From: Ichthyophis bannanicus
Taxonomy: Eukaryota; Chordata; Amphibia; Gymnophiona; Ichthyophiidae
Assembly: GCA_033557465.1 (NCBI GenBank)
Contig: CM066031.1
Span: 1,672,640,800 to 1,672,704,799, forward strand
DNA length: 64,000 nucleotides
Direction: 5' to 3'
This document shows positions 52,910-63,352 of the stretch, one piece after another. Both the position numbers and the translations under genes were made by a program. The notes under the pieces are model-generated. The model was not told the origin of the DNA. It saw nothing but the letters and a program-made list of their open reading frames with translations, and did no database searches. Positions within the stretch are counted from its first letter, which is position 1, and each line of letters opens with the position of its first letter.

Positions 52910-54391
52910 CTAACCACGGGAGGGACCCGCCAGACTCGCTATGACTGCCGAAGCCCCAACGTTAGCGTCCGACCTGGCTGCAACATCCAATCTGTAATGC
53001 TTTGCGAATGGGTGGAGCGACGACCACGTAGCCGCTCGACAAATATCAACAGGCGGAACCAAAGCATATTCGGCCCAAGAAGTCGCTTGGCTCCGAGTCG
53101 AATGCGCACGAAGCCCCACTGGAGGCGGCTTACCAACTGCCTTATATGCCGCCAATATCGCCTGTTTCACCCACCTAGCAATAGATGCCTTGCAAGCTGC
53201 TTCCCCTTTCCGAGGCCCCCCAAATAGTACAAATAATCTTTCTGTTTTACGGAAAGGCTTAGTCCTTCTAAGATATCGCTTGAGCAATCTACCCAAATCC
53301 AAGTTTACCAGAACGGCATCAATAGGGAGACCTTCCACATTCCTAAAGGTCGGAAGCGAAATAGCTTGATTGACATGGAAAGTCGAAATTACCTTTGGAA
53401 GAAACGAAGGAACCGTCCGCAAAAGCACTCGTTCTTCCGAAAATTGCAGATATGGAGCTCTACAAGAAAGTGCTTGGAGATCTGAAATGCGCCTAGCAGA
53501 ACATAAGGCCACCAGGAAGGCAATCTTCCAAGAGAGCTCTCTGAGCGAAATTTCTTTAGCCGGATGAAAAGGAGGTCGCGCCAAAGCCTCAAGAACAAGG
53601 TTCAAATCCCAAGGTGGAATCACCGTCCGAAGAGGTGGACGAATATTTCGTATCGCCCTCAAGAAGCGAAGAACATCGGGATGGGCCGATAGTCTAATCC
53701 CCTTTACCGTGCCCCGAAAACACGAAAGGGCTGCTAAATGAACCCGGAGGGTACTAAGTGCCAAACCTTTATCCAGCCCATCCTGCAAGAAAGCCAAGAT
53801 GTGAGGTACGGAGGCGGTACGCGGACGAAGGCTCTGGCCGGCGCACCAAGTTTCAAAAACTCTCCAAACTCTAACATATGCAAGAGACGTAGAACGTCTT
53901 CTGGCCTGCAACATTGTAGCCACAACGGAGGCCGAATACCCTCGACGTATTAACCGACGCCTTTCAAAAGCCAAGCCGTAAGAGAGAAGCGACCCACATC
54001 CGGCATGAGCAGAGGCCCCTGAATGAGCAGGTTCGCCCGAGAGGGCCACCTCCAGGGACTGGCTATAAGAAGGCGAACTAGATCTGCATACCACGCTCTC
54101 CTGGGCCAGTCGGGCGCAATGAGAATTACTCGACCACTGTGACGAGCAATTCTGCGAACCACTCTGCCTATCATTGGCCAAGGCGGAAATACGTAAAGAA
54201 GACCCTTGCATGGCCACGGTTGCACTAGGCCGTCGAGACCCTCCGACATGCGTTCCCGGCGTCTGCTGAAAAACCGAAACGCTTTGGGCATTGTCGAAGG
54301 TGGCCATGAGGTCCATCACCTGCTGACCCCACCTGAGGGTCAGCTCGTGAAACACCGCGGGATTCAACTCCCATTCTCCGGGATCTACCAC
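52910..54391 (-). CDS. DIRS-9 tyrosine recombinase ORF, open (493 codons)
   Basis: Uninterrupted frame. The N-terminal third overlaps, in another frame, the post-RNase H segment (54291-53950: LLYVFPPWPMIGRVV, VILIAPDWPRRAWY, ending TAWLLKGVG). The core-binding domain reads MLQARRRSTSLAYVRVWRVF, ILAFLQDGLDKGLALSTLRV and HLAALSCFRGTVKG. The catalytic domain has LCSARRISDLQAL (box I Arg), HSTRSQ (HxxR), VDICRAATWSSLHPFAKHY (Tyr) and RLDVAARSD. All catalytic positions seen in DIRS-5 are conserved. The annotated Met may not be the true start: the same frame continues upstream through a single TGA into RNase H. Confidence 0.87.
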   Translation of the reverse strand: MVDPGEWELNPAVFHELTLRWGQQVMDLMATFDNAQSVSVFQQTPGTHVGGSRRPSATVAMQGSSLRISALANDRQSGSQNCSSQWSSNSHCARLAQESVVCRSSSPSYSQSLEVALSGEPAHSGASAHAGCGSLLSYGLAFERRRLIRRGYSASVVATMLQARRRSTSLAYVRVWRVFETWCAGQSLRPRTASVPHILAFLQDGLDKGLALSTLRVHLAALSCFRGTVKGIRLSAHPDVLRFLRAIRNIRPPLRTVIPPWDLNLVLEALARPPFHPAKEISLRELSWKIAFLVALCSARRISDLQALSCRAPYLQFSEERVLLRTVPSFLPKVISTFHVNQAISLPTFRNVEGLPIDAVLVNLDLGRLLKRYLRRTKPFRKTERLFVLFGGPRKGEAACKASIARWVKQAILAAYKAVGKPPPVGLRAHSTRSQATSWAEYALVPPVDICRAATWSSLHPFAKHYRLDVAARSDANVGASAVIASLAGPSRG

Positions 54392-54424
54392 GGTGCGGCT
54401 GAGGAAGTCCGCCGTGATATTGTC

Positions 54425-55545
54425 TCAACCTGCTACATGAGCTGCCGACAGAGCCACCAGATGCTCTTCCGCCCAGAACATCAACTGCTGGCTCTCCTCC
54501 AGCAACACAACACTCCTTGTGCCGCCTTGCCTGTTGATATAGGCAACCGTGACCGCATTGTCTGAAAACACGCGAACCGCTTTCCGCCTGAGAAGAGGAA
54601 GAAACTCTCGAAGAGTCAACGAAACCGCTTTGAGCTCCAAGAGGTTGATGGAGCAATCCTTCAACTCTACCGGCCAAACCCCTTGAGCAAAAATCTTCTG
54701 ACAATGAGCACCCCAGCCGGCGAGGCTGGCATCTGCAGTAACTAGCACCCAGTCCGGTTGGCATAAGGGCATCCCCGCACGTAAATGAGTGGGATCCAAC
54801 CACCACTGAAGACTTAAGGTTACATTGGGCAAATTGGGCAACTTGTAGTCTAGAGGATGCTGCTGAGGGGACCACCTGGAAAGCAAAGCCTGTTGCAATG
54901 GCCGCATGTGAGCCCTTGCCCACGGAACCAGATCCAGCGTTGCCGCCATTGACCCCAGGAGCTGAGGATAACGCCACGCTGTAGGTGCTTTGAGGCGCAA
55001 GAAGTTCCGCACTTGCGACAAAATCTTCTGCACCCTGCTCTCCGGCAGAAAGACCGCCCCTAAAGCGGTATCGAAAATTGCTCCCAAGTACAGAAGGCGC
55101 GTGACCGGGTGCAACTGACTTTTGGCTTGGTTGATCACCCAACCGAGCTGCTCCAGAAGACTCACCACTCTCGCCGTAGCCGTCAGAGAGTCCGACACGG
55201 ATGGTGCTCGAATCAGCCAATCGTCGAGATATGGATGAACGAGAACACCTTCTTTGCGTAAGGCTGCAGCTACCACCACCATCACCTTTGTGAATGTGCG
55301 CGGCGCTGTGGCCAGGCCAAACGGTAGAGCCCGAAACTGGAAATGTCCCATGTGCACCGCAAATCGAAGAAATTTGTGGTGCTCTGGTCTTATAGGGATA
55401 TGTAAATAAGCCTCCGTGAGATCTATGGAGGTTAAGACTTCGTTCGGTTGCACCGACTGAATAACCGAGCGAAGTGTCTCCATGCGGAAATGTGGAACTC
55501 TCAAACAGCGGTTTACGCCCTTTAGATCTAGAATCGGACGATTTT
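54425..55545 (-). pseudogene. DIRS-9 RT-RNase H (N-terminally truncated)
   Basis: The frame carries LTSIDLTEAYLHIPIRPEHH (motif A), FQFRALPFGLATAPRTF, VLVHPYLDDWLIRAPS (catalytic YLDD), then RNase H (VTADASLAGWGAHC, INLLELKAVSLTLREFLPLL, RVFSDNAVTVAYINRQGGTR). It ends at a TGA in the context AGG-TGA-GACAAT, where family members have Arg or Asn-like residues before NITADFLSR, so CGA to TGA is the likely cause. About 100 N-terminal RT residues and all of gag are deleted. Confidence 0.87.
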
Positions 55546-56336
55546 AAAAAGAAAAACACAGCCAAAACTAAAGCAGATGCCAGCAACCGCCGAAATCAAC
55601 GCGAAACAACAAGAAACGCCGACATTACAGAAACCCCGCTGAACATCGCCGTTTACCCGACAGGATTAAAAATGCTCCACATACCTTAAAAAAGTATATT
55701 TCAGCTTAGTTACTCTCATCCACTGCCAGTGGTCGAGAAACTGAAGCCGGAGGTCGGCAGGATGGTTTCTGGGGCTCCCAGCACCTCACTGCTGCCTGTG
55801 TCCTTAAACGAAGCTGCTGATTAAGGCAGGCTCTGTCTTAGCAGCTCCGTTTCTGAATCCAAGACAAATAAAATAATTTATGGAAACGAACCCCGCTAGG
55901 GCTCACTCCATTACCACTGCTTGTAAGTAAAATAGAAAGAAATAAAATAAAGAAGAAGATCTCTAAATAAAATCTTTCACGGGAGCCAGCCAGGAAACCG
56001 TCCGTTCCAGTTGCTGAGGACTGAAAGACTGAAGGCTGCCAGCAGGGGGAGCCAGATGCCAGCTATGCAAAACTTCAGTTTTTTCAGTCCTCAGTTGCTG
56101 GAGAGGATTGACAACCCTCTTGTTCCTGGACTGGCCCGGAGAGACGATCAGGAAAAGATATTTTCTGGTAGGTAGAATGCCACCTTTCATATCATCCTGC
56201 TAAGCCAATCCAGACAAGAGGGACATACCAAAGCTAAACCTCTATTCAGTGGGAATTAAAAACACAGCAGCCTTCAAGATCTCTGCATCAAAGGCTGTGT
56301 CTGCCCAAGTGTGGACATCCAAGCTGTAATGCCTGA

Positions 56337-57215
56337 CAAAAGTGGAATCCTAATTTCAAAAAATCACTCCATACAAACAAGTAATCTTAGTGGAAAAATC
56401 TTTTCTTCTTTTATGCTTTGTTCTTTATTACCAGCGGGGGTAACTGGAGACAATATTCAAAATGCAGCAAATCGTAATTTATTAACTCTCCAGGAGGTTT
56501 CAGACCAATACCGCGCTCAAACAAATGCTTACTTGTAAAAAAGCATCAGCGCACAGGTGACATCAATAACCATCCTGGATTTTTACTTTTAAAGTTGCTG
56601 ATATGAAACACCAGTTCTCCACCACCAAAATATATCAAAATGTATTTGAGAAATGTTGCTGCCCGCGTTTCCTCTAGCTATAAACTGATGCGCGGCGTTT
56701 TTTGAGACATCAGTTTATAGCTAGAGGAAACGCGGGCAGCTACATTTCTACCCTCCTGAAGAAACTCCTACGTGGAGTGAAACGCTATAAGGGTAACGGG
56801 GGAAGCGTAGAGGCAGAAGAGACACAAGATAAAAAGCTAAGACTTTCTTCGTTTTTAATATAGTTTTCTCAAATAGCTTTTGATATATTTTGGTGGTGGA
56901 GAACTGGTGTTTCATATCAGCAACTTTAAAAGTAAAAACCCAGGATGGTTATTGATGTCACCTGTGCGCTGATGCTTTTTTACAAGTAAGCATTTGTTTG
57001 AGCGCGGTATTGGTCTGAAACCTCCTGGAGAGTTAATAAATTACGATTTGCTGCATTTTGAATATTGTCTCCAGTTACCCCCGCTGGTAATAAAGAACAA
57101 AGCATAAAAGAAGAAAAGATTTTTCCACTAAGATTACTTGTTTGTATGGAGTGATTTTTTGAAATTAGGATTGCAATTCACCCCGTGAAGACCAGTGACA
57201 TATTTTTGTATTGAC
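56337..57215. mobile_element. Foldback element with hammerhead-like motif (Penelope-related?)
   Basis: Long terminal inverted repeats of about 300 bp (56340-56640 and 56885-57170; ends ATCCTAATTTCAAAAAATC and its complement) enclose a 33-bp perfect hairpin (56657-56689 with 56708-56740) and a unique ~140 bp segment. The direct repeat TGACAAAAGTG lies outside (about 56333 and 57217), resembling a target duplication in DIRS-8. The unique segment has CTGAAGA, a 5-bp hairpin ACTCC/GGAGT, then GAAACGC at 56756-56785. A similar motif occurs in the 3' region of the PLE at ~36165-36215. Confidence 0.6.
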
Positions 57216-57552
57216 AAAAGTGAAAAGCAATGACCACACTGCCACCCAATAAATGTCCATGGGAGCAACTGAGCTATGCTCTGCCCAGGAGGAATCTTAA
57301 GTCCATATGAAATGCACACGCAAACCCTCCGGGACCGGCCAGTTCCACAACAGATAGGCCAAGGCTATAACTCCTCTATCCAGCGGCCCAAAGAGGACTT
57401 TGTGACCTCTTCACCCTTACATGGGGGGGTCTGCAAAAAAGGACAAGAAGTCTAACAGACTTTCGGAAGGAGTTAATGACTTTCAGGTACTGAGGAAGCA
57501 CCCTCCTAATGTTTACCACTCCATGGTTCCTTCGGCAATCAACGCAGACAGA

Positions 57553-58012
57553 CTACCTGATCGTCATAGAAAGACACCACTTGGGCAAAGGAGGAAGAAA
57601 CAGACCATAAATACATGACCGCTTCTGAAAACAGATCTGGATCTTGGCATGATAATGCTTGAGCGTAGTCCTTCTCAAGGGCTCAAAAGGCTCAGACATC
57701 AAGGCCTGAAGAACCAAACTGAGATCCCAAGAAGGAAACAATTGATCGCAGGTGAGAACATCAGTGCTGAACTCCTTGCAGGAAACTGGTTACATCTGGG
57801 TGTGAGGCCACCGAAAGGCCCACTAATGGCCCTCCACAACAAGACAAGGCTGCCCCTTGAACCCTGGAAGAACCAAGGGAGAGGGCCTTGGGTGGAATGC
57901 ATGTTAGGACCCATAACCCCCAGGCGCACAACAGGCAAAAAATTACTAACATATGCAGAAAATGGTGAGAAAACCCCACACTGCACCAATGGTCGCTAGC
58001 AGTCCACCCCAA
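57553..58012 (-). pseudogene. DIRS-8 tyrosine recombinase remnant
   Basis: 57741-57553 gives FPSWDLSLVLQALMSEPFEP, LRRTTLKHYHAKI, aligned with DIRS-9 PPWDLNLVLEALARPPFHPA. 58012-57761 and 57989-57699 give HMLVIFCLLCAWGLWVL and GGPLVGLSVASHPDVTSFLQ, aligned with the core-binding domain. Three frames are involved, and box I, HxxR and Tyr are not readable. Very old copy. Confidence 0.65.
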
Positions 58013-58889
58013 ACTGCTTCCCTCAGAAACGGAACCAGGAGCTCCCCAACAAGGACAATGACAAGGTCAAGCTTTGATACTCACCTACTGAGAGAGCCCC
58101 AGGTGTAGGATCCATGCCAGGCTCAGCTCTGCTCCCTTGAAAACTGCTTCACTGTCTGGGTTTATTTTTTACAGCACTATGTGGAAAGTGGCTGGCAGGC
58201 AGATCCCTCTGAGAGCCTTCTGCCATCTTCGGGAGAGAGAAGGGGGGAGTAAAGGGGGGCACCAAGGTTGTGTGAGGCTGCTGTACTCTTCCAGATTCTT
58301 CCAACTCCTAATTTGTGGCTGCTCAACAGGCTTTGATCATGATATGGGCGTGCAGCTGAACAAATTCTTTTTCCCCTCCTCCTATGGCTACCCAAAACAC
58401 CGCAGTCTAGTGGAGCTCCCACATCATGCTCAAGTGAGAGAGTCACCTTTTTAGGGATCAAGGTGGTCCATTCACAAGCGTTTAAATCAATCTCGTGTCA
58501 TCTCAATCTTGAGATTTTCTACAGAGAAAAGAAAATCCACCCACCATCTTCTGGAGACAAAGAAATACTGATGGACTTCTGGTGGCTGAGGCGAATAGGG
58601 GCATGAAAATGAGGTCATTGAAACCTGGGCTTTTCATTGGTTCTTTGTCTCCACTAATCTGCTGGTAGGAGAACACAACCCACTTGTCTAGACTGGTCTA
58701 GCAGGACAATATGGAATTAGTATTTATCTTTATGGCAATATTACAATTGCTTTAAATGTCCTCAGCAGATTAAACAACATCCAAACTCAGAAGGCCAGGG
58801 TACTGGGCATTCCTTGGCATTTGAACTGGAAGAATTAGAGACTTCTTTGCAATTTATGGCTAATATTACCTGTTCCATACAAAGATTCG

Positions 58890-59352
58890 ACTTGTTCAAG
58901 CCATGGTATTTTCAATAACATCATATGGATGTGAAAGCTGGACAGTGAAAAAGATAGACAGGAAGAAAATTGATGCCTTTGAATTATGGTGCTGGCGGCG
59001 AATACTGTGTATACCATGGACTGCCCGAAGAACAAACCAGTCGGTACTAGAGGAGATCAAACCTAAGCTTTCTTTAGAAGCTCAGATGACAAGACTTCAA
59101 CTTTCATACTTTGGACACATCATGCGAAGAGAGAGATCATTAGAGAAAGACATTATGCTTGGCAAGATAGAAGGTCAACGCAAAAGAGGAAGGCCAGCAA
59201 TGAGATGGATCGATACAATAACAGCAGCTACGGGTACCAGTCTGTCAACAATGAGCCGCCTGACTGAAGACCGAACACAGTTTAGGATAGCTATCCAGAG
59301 GGTCGCCATGAGTCGATTCCGACTCGACGGCACTTAACAACAACAACATTAC
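58890..59352 (+). pseudogene. RTE/BovB-type LINE 3' end
   Basis: The 144-codon plus-strand frame includes SITSYGCESWTVKKIDRKKI, DAFELWCWRRILCIPWTARR, LSYFGHIMRRERSLEKDIML and GKIEGQRKRGRPAMRWIDTI, the conserved C-terminal domain of RTE-clade LINEs. It stops within the characteristic 3' end (GACTCGACGGCACTTAACAA, then CAACAACAAC). RT and endonuclease are absent through 5' truncation. Confidence 0.88.
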
Positions 59353-59604
59353 CTGTTACCATTAGAGCTAATGTCCATTGTACTACCATAGACCCCAAAT
59401 ATTACATTTGGATTCTACATAGTAAATGATGGCAGATAAAGATCAGCATGGTGCATCTAATCTGCCCAGAAAGGTGGCTAGAAGTGTAGAGTTGCACTTG
59501 CCACTCCATAAAACGTCACAGAAATCAAAACATTCTAAGTTATGGATGCCTCAGGAACCATAAAGCAAAGTGATATATCAAATAATAAATCTTAAAACTT
59601 GCAT

Positions 59605-60560
59605 ATTTTTAACACTTTGTTCATGGACAGCAGAAAAATATAAGTCCTCACAGATGGCTGATGTCATCTGATACAGCCTAGGGTGGTTAAAGGTGTTTCA
59701 AAGCTCCACAAGTTTGTAGAGCTTTCTAGAAAGTAGACTGCATAAGTGCAAGACTTCCAATGCTGGCATCACTGCATAGGGCCACCTCAGTTCTGCATTT
59801 AGCTGTAAAGAAGCCATCAACTCCTAGGGAATTTGGGTGAATATTGAGAGGACACTCCCCAGACAGTACAAATTACCAGTTAGCTATTTCACTTTCTCCA
59901 AGAACAAGCAGGATATGACGTACTCACAGATGGAAATTCCTAATTGTAAGGTGTCTTTAATAAAAATGAAAATGGAAAAACAGAATGCCTACTGGCAACA
60001 ACTTATATTTGATGTTAACAGGGATTTTGTATCTTTCTTACTTTTTTTAAATAAAGGAAATGGTAAAAAGGGGCCTCAGAGGGGATAGAATTAGTAGTAG
60101 TAGTAGTAGATTCTAAACCTAAAAAAATTCCTTAAGACAGACTAACAAAACCTATTGTCGCATCAGAAATCCCTCTCCAAACAATGTGAATGTGTGGAAA
60201 AGTCCATATCGTAGCCTTGCAAATCTCACCCATGGAGACCAACCATTTGTGGGCTACCAACACCACCATGGCTCTGACATTATGAGTGTTGGCATGTGCC
60301 TCCACGGTTAAGCCTGCCCAGGCATAAGTGAAGAAAATACAATCCACTAGCCAATCAGGAAGTGTGTACCTGGCTGTGACAGTCTTAGGGTTATTGGTGT
60401 CAAAAGAACTATAAAGCCCTCATAAAGTCCACTGAACTTTTATCTGCTCTAAGAAAGCGGCTAAGGCTCTTTTGCTATCCAAGGTGTGTAAGACATTTAT
60501 CATTGTGGACATGTAGCTTGGAAAAAAAAATACTGCAAAAAATTTCCAGATTGCTCAGAC
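59605..60560 (-). mobile_element. DIRS-10: old alpha-like DIRS remnant
   Basis: The left ITR trace is 59605-59690 (GGACAGCAGAAAAATATAAG, TCCTCACAGATGG). The ICR trace is 59865-59935 (CACTTTCTCCAAGAACAAGC, then GTACTCACAGATGG). YR C-terminal remains are at 60347-60132 (HNVRAMVVLVAH, GEICKATIWTF). The right side fades out around 60560. No gag or RT. Confidence 0.68.
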
Positions 60561-60689
60561 TCAAAATGTCCTAAACATGGATGTATGCAAACTGGACTTG
60601 GGAGCTCATACTGTATAGAGGGGCTCCACATTTGGGATCTCTGAAAGAGTAGTGATGTCTTCCTGGTCACTCAGAATATTGGTGGCTAA

Positions 60690-60915
60690 ATCCTGGAAGA
60701 CTACTTCCCCAGCTGCAATTTATTTAGATTTACCGCACAACGTTTCAGTAGTAGATCAAGGCAAGTTATATTCAAGTACGCTAGGTTTTTCTCTGCCCTT
60801 GGAGAATTTGCAATCTAATTTTGTACTTGCAGCAGTACTTGCAGCCCAAAGTCAGAATGAGCAGCAGTGGACTTTGAACCCTAGGCCTGCTCTAACCACT
60901 AGGCTTGAGTGGTCC
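60690..60915. repeat. Possible SINE/L2-tail repeat
   Basis: TTTATTTAGATTTACCGCAC resembles the L2-type tail, and GGACTTTGAACCCTAGGCC, AACCACTAGGC resemble the decayed tRNA-derived head of the SINE at 22791-23106, in the same minus orientation. The match is by eye and incomplete. Confidence 0.4.
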
Positions 60916-61299
60916 TCTCTGGGAGGTATGATGGCTGATGTGTGGATCTACTTGCTAGAAATCCCTACAAACTTATGGAGCTTTGTAATACTTTACCGGT
61001 CCCAGGTTCCATCAAATGTTGTCAACCACTTGCTAAGGTTATTTATATCTTGCTTATCCTTACAGAACATTTTTTTCCACTAACACTTGGGCACTCCTGC
61101 TGCAGAAACCAACAGGAATCTTGAACTGCCTAAAAAGAGAGACTCTCCCAGGTAACTGTAACAAATGGGGAAAACGTTTCTTATCTCATATGACTAAGTA
61201 AACCATCCATACAGGATGGTTTAAGGTAAGAACAAATGCAAAGAGGGGATTTATACAGAGTGGGGGTCCTGTATGTAAAAATCACAAACTCTGTCAGGA

Positions 61300-61445
61300 T
61301 GGGGCTGGGGGGGGGGGGGAGATTAACCTTTATAGCAAAGTACAACAGTGAGCCAAAGTAAAAGATCAGTGTAAGAGCAATAAAATATTTACATCATGAA
61401 GTTAATAAATTTAAGAGGGTGTGGGGTGGAGGGGGGGGGGGGGAA
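61300..61445. repeat. Two poly-G runs
   Basis: Homopolymer G runs of about 13 at 61309-61321 and 61430-61443. Similar runs occur at 35116, 39485, 44165 and 51818. No function seen. Confidence 0.85.
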
Positions 61446-61769
61446 AGAGACCAGCCATATAATATCCATTTCACTTTTGTTCCCTGCCTCAAAAGAGTTA
61501 TTGGCCCACTTAGATATCTATCTTTTTACTCATCTTGCCCTCTTCTACACTCCAGCTTTCATACATCCTCACGTTCAAACACTATACTACCAGGATCTAA
61601 CAGCATATACACACTCACAATCTGCCACTCAGATCCATCATTCTCACACGCACACAAGACACAGAAATTACACATATTAAAAGTATAAGTGGATATAAAT
61701 AAAGAAAATATCACTGGAATGGTTAACTTCATTAGGAACAAATACACAAAAGTAAATACAGACAAGTAC

Positions 61770-61978
61770 CTGCTGCTCCAGACTCTTGACTATAGCTAAT
61801 AGATGAAGAGCGAATTGTTCTTAGACGCAAACTCTGTGCTCTTTCTTGCCGAGCTGCATCACAAGTCTGGTTGGGATGCCAAATCTGCTTACAGTGATAG
61901 CAAAACTCCGTCCCACAACCTTCACGGCCACAAGTTAATTTAGGACAGCTAGCACAGCCGAAAGCTATCACAGCATAT
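61770..61978 (-). CDS. RNF19A: Internal exon of RBR E3 ubiquitin ligase RNF19A (IBR domain and linker)
   Basis: This is the only host coding exon seen. It is 209 nt, bounded on the minus strand by a pyrimidine-rich acceptor (TCTTTTCAAG, AG at 61979-61980) and a donor (CAG|GTACTTG, GT at 61768-61769). One base completes an incoming codon and one base starts the outgoing codon. The roughly 69 residues begin [11 protein letters not shown]. They carry the closely spaced zinc ligands of an IBR domain ([11 protein letters not shown], then FCYHC, then WHPNQTC) and end in an Arg/Ser-rich linker, SQESGAA. From family knowledge, RBR ligases take ubiquitin from an E2 on RING1 and pass it through a RING2 cysteine; RNF19A (dorfin) is membrane-anchored. 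RING1 and RING2 would lie on other exons outside the window. RNF19B is the close alternative, but the linker fits RNF19A better from memory. Codons are intact, unlike all the surrounding transposon ORFs. Confidence 0.85.
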
Positions 61979-62749
61979 CTTGAAAAGATTAAAAAAGGAG
62001 ATGCTTATCAGGTCATATTTCAATTAATTTAGCATTAAACACAAAAATAATCTTTTGTCTCTTCCTTCTGGTACATAAATACTATAAAATGAAGATATTG
62101 TCTATGCACTACACTGGTAACTATTCATCACAAACACCCCCACCCCCTTTCTAAAATATCTGCAAAGTAATTTTTTGTATAGCATGTCTGACTATTTCAT
62201 TAGGTGATAGAGAACAATACTGTATACCTACTGAACGTACAAAATCTTAAAATGACAAATGAAATGCTTTTGTATGGCGCCATATATGCATGATGTACCA
62301 GCACACAGCCAAAAAGCTTCAAAAATCAAGGTTTATTCTTTATTATTGGATACATTTCTGCAACTAGCAAACCAGAACCAGAACAGTGAAAGATCAGAAA
62401 TAGTTTCAAAGCATTGTATAATTATATCATATTCACAAAAATCTTCTATAACACTCTTAACTGCATCAACACATACAAATGTAAATGGAACCATTGATCT
62501 ACGTTAAAAAAATCTGTTTCATCTAGCATTTGAGTCAGCTGTTTGATTATTCCAGATCTTACACTTGGTTGAGAAAGAAAACTTGGAAGCTACATTCATG
62601 CAGTAATATTCTAAAATGTAGGATCTTACATAGCCTACTTCCATATTCCAATCTGGATCATCCTATCTCTTTACTACCAAACAGATATGGTCATTTCAGT
62701 TTATTTATTCAGCCTGATAACGTCTCTCATATGCATCAAAATGAAAAAT
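61979..62749 (-). other. Upstream RNF19A intron, no recognisable feature
   Basis: This AT-rich sequence lies between the exon acceptor and DIRS-11. The acceptor polypyrimidine tract (revcomp of GAAAAGATTAAAAAAGG) sits directly next to the exon. I see no ORF of substance, repeat tail or RNA gene here. Confidence 0.6.
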
Positions 62750-63089
62750 ATGACACTTTACTTACCAGATAATGTCCTTTCCTTGAGTCCTGACAGACTA
62801 GTCCAGACAAGTAGGTTGTGTCCCCCTACTAGCAGATGTGGAAACAAAGAAAACGTCCATAGGCTTCTTTAGGATATCATTATGCATATCAGCCAGAATC
62901 ACCAGAGGGAGCTTTCAGTAATATTCATATGTTTGTGAGAAACCTTATTCACAATATCGCAGTAAAGGTAACCAGGTTCAACAGAACAATAACCATAACT
63001 ATGTGCAGGATCAGCTTCAGCAGGCTTGTCAGAAGGGTATGAGTCTACAGGAACAACTACAGAGAATAGCAGACTGTTATCAAGGGTGG

Positions 63090-63188
63090 GTCCTGGACTG
63101 GTCTAGCAGGACTTAAGGAAAGGGCATTACCTGGTAAGTAAAATGTCACTTTCCATATTGTCCTGCTAGACCAGTCCAGACAAATGGG
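63090..63188 (-). repeat. ICR of DIRS-11
   Basis: TCCTGGACTGGTCTAGCAGG, then CATTACCTGGTAAGTAAAAT, GTCACTTTCCATATTGTCCT and GCTAGACCAGTCCAGACAAA: both ends' complements joined. The dyad TTACCTGGTAA sits in the extension part. Confidence 0.82.
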
Positions 63189-63352
63189 ACATACCAAAGC
63201 TATGCCACCACTGGGTGTGAAGGCAACATAGATACTTTCAAGACCACTGAGCCAAAAGCCGTTTCAGCCCAAGCGTGGATATCCAAGCGGTGGTGCTTTA
63301 CAAAAGTGGAAAGTGATGCCCACGTCACTGACTGATAAATGACTGAGGGGGG

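Larger units (their letters stand above)
52300..56154 (-). mobile_element. DIRS-9 (gamma family), gag deleted
   Basis: The left terminus is GCAGAAATTAGACCTTACC and the right ends GGCCCGGAGAGACGATCAGG AA, with AGGAA present at both edges of its DIRS-8 target. Left ITR 52300-52460, right ITR 55975-56154 and ICR 52790-52890 are all readable. YR and RT-RH are well preserved. Gag and the RT N-terminus are gone; the sequence goes from LDLKG-like RT (about 55545) directly to 5' leader. A poly-T/A tract lies at 52568-52612. Confidence 0.9.
51517..58715 (-). mobile_element. DIRS-8 (delta family), split by DIRS-9 and by a foldback element
   Basis: The left ITR region is 51517-51720 (TTCAGACAAGTAAG, CCCTACCAGCAG). 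An ICR is split by DIRS-9 into 52268-52299 and 56155-56222. Decayed YR lies at 57553-58012 and the right ITR at 58530-58715 (ACCCACTTGTCTAGACTGGT, CTAGCAGGACAATATGGA). RT and gag are absent. DIRS-11 at 63090 supplies the uninterrupted ICR for comparison. The left edge is less certain than the right because the left ITR is diverged. Confidence 0.62.
1..61767 (-). other. RNF19A: RNF19A intron (partial), filled with transposons
   Basis: This is everything downstream of the exon donor in gene orientation. No second exon with RING2-type Cys spacing was seen, so the intron continues past the left edge and is at least 61.7 kb. The content is DIRS, L2, CR1, R4-like, RTE and Penelope-like sequence with short stretches of unassigned DNA. 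The intron call rests on the exon's splice donor and on the absence of other host-like ORFs. Confidence 0.7.

Noticed and set aside
2930..63188. CRISPR-like array, because short repeats such as CACCTGTTACAGGTG recur
   Set aside because: The repeats are DIRS termini and ICRs kilobases apart in a vertebrate genome, with no regular spacers.
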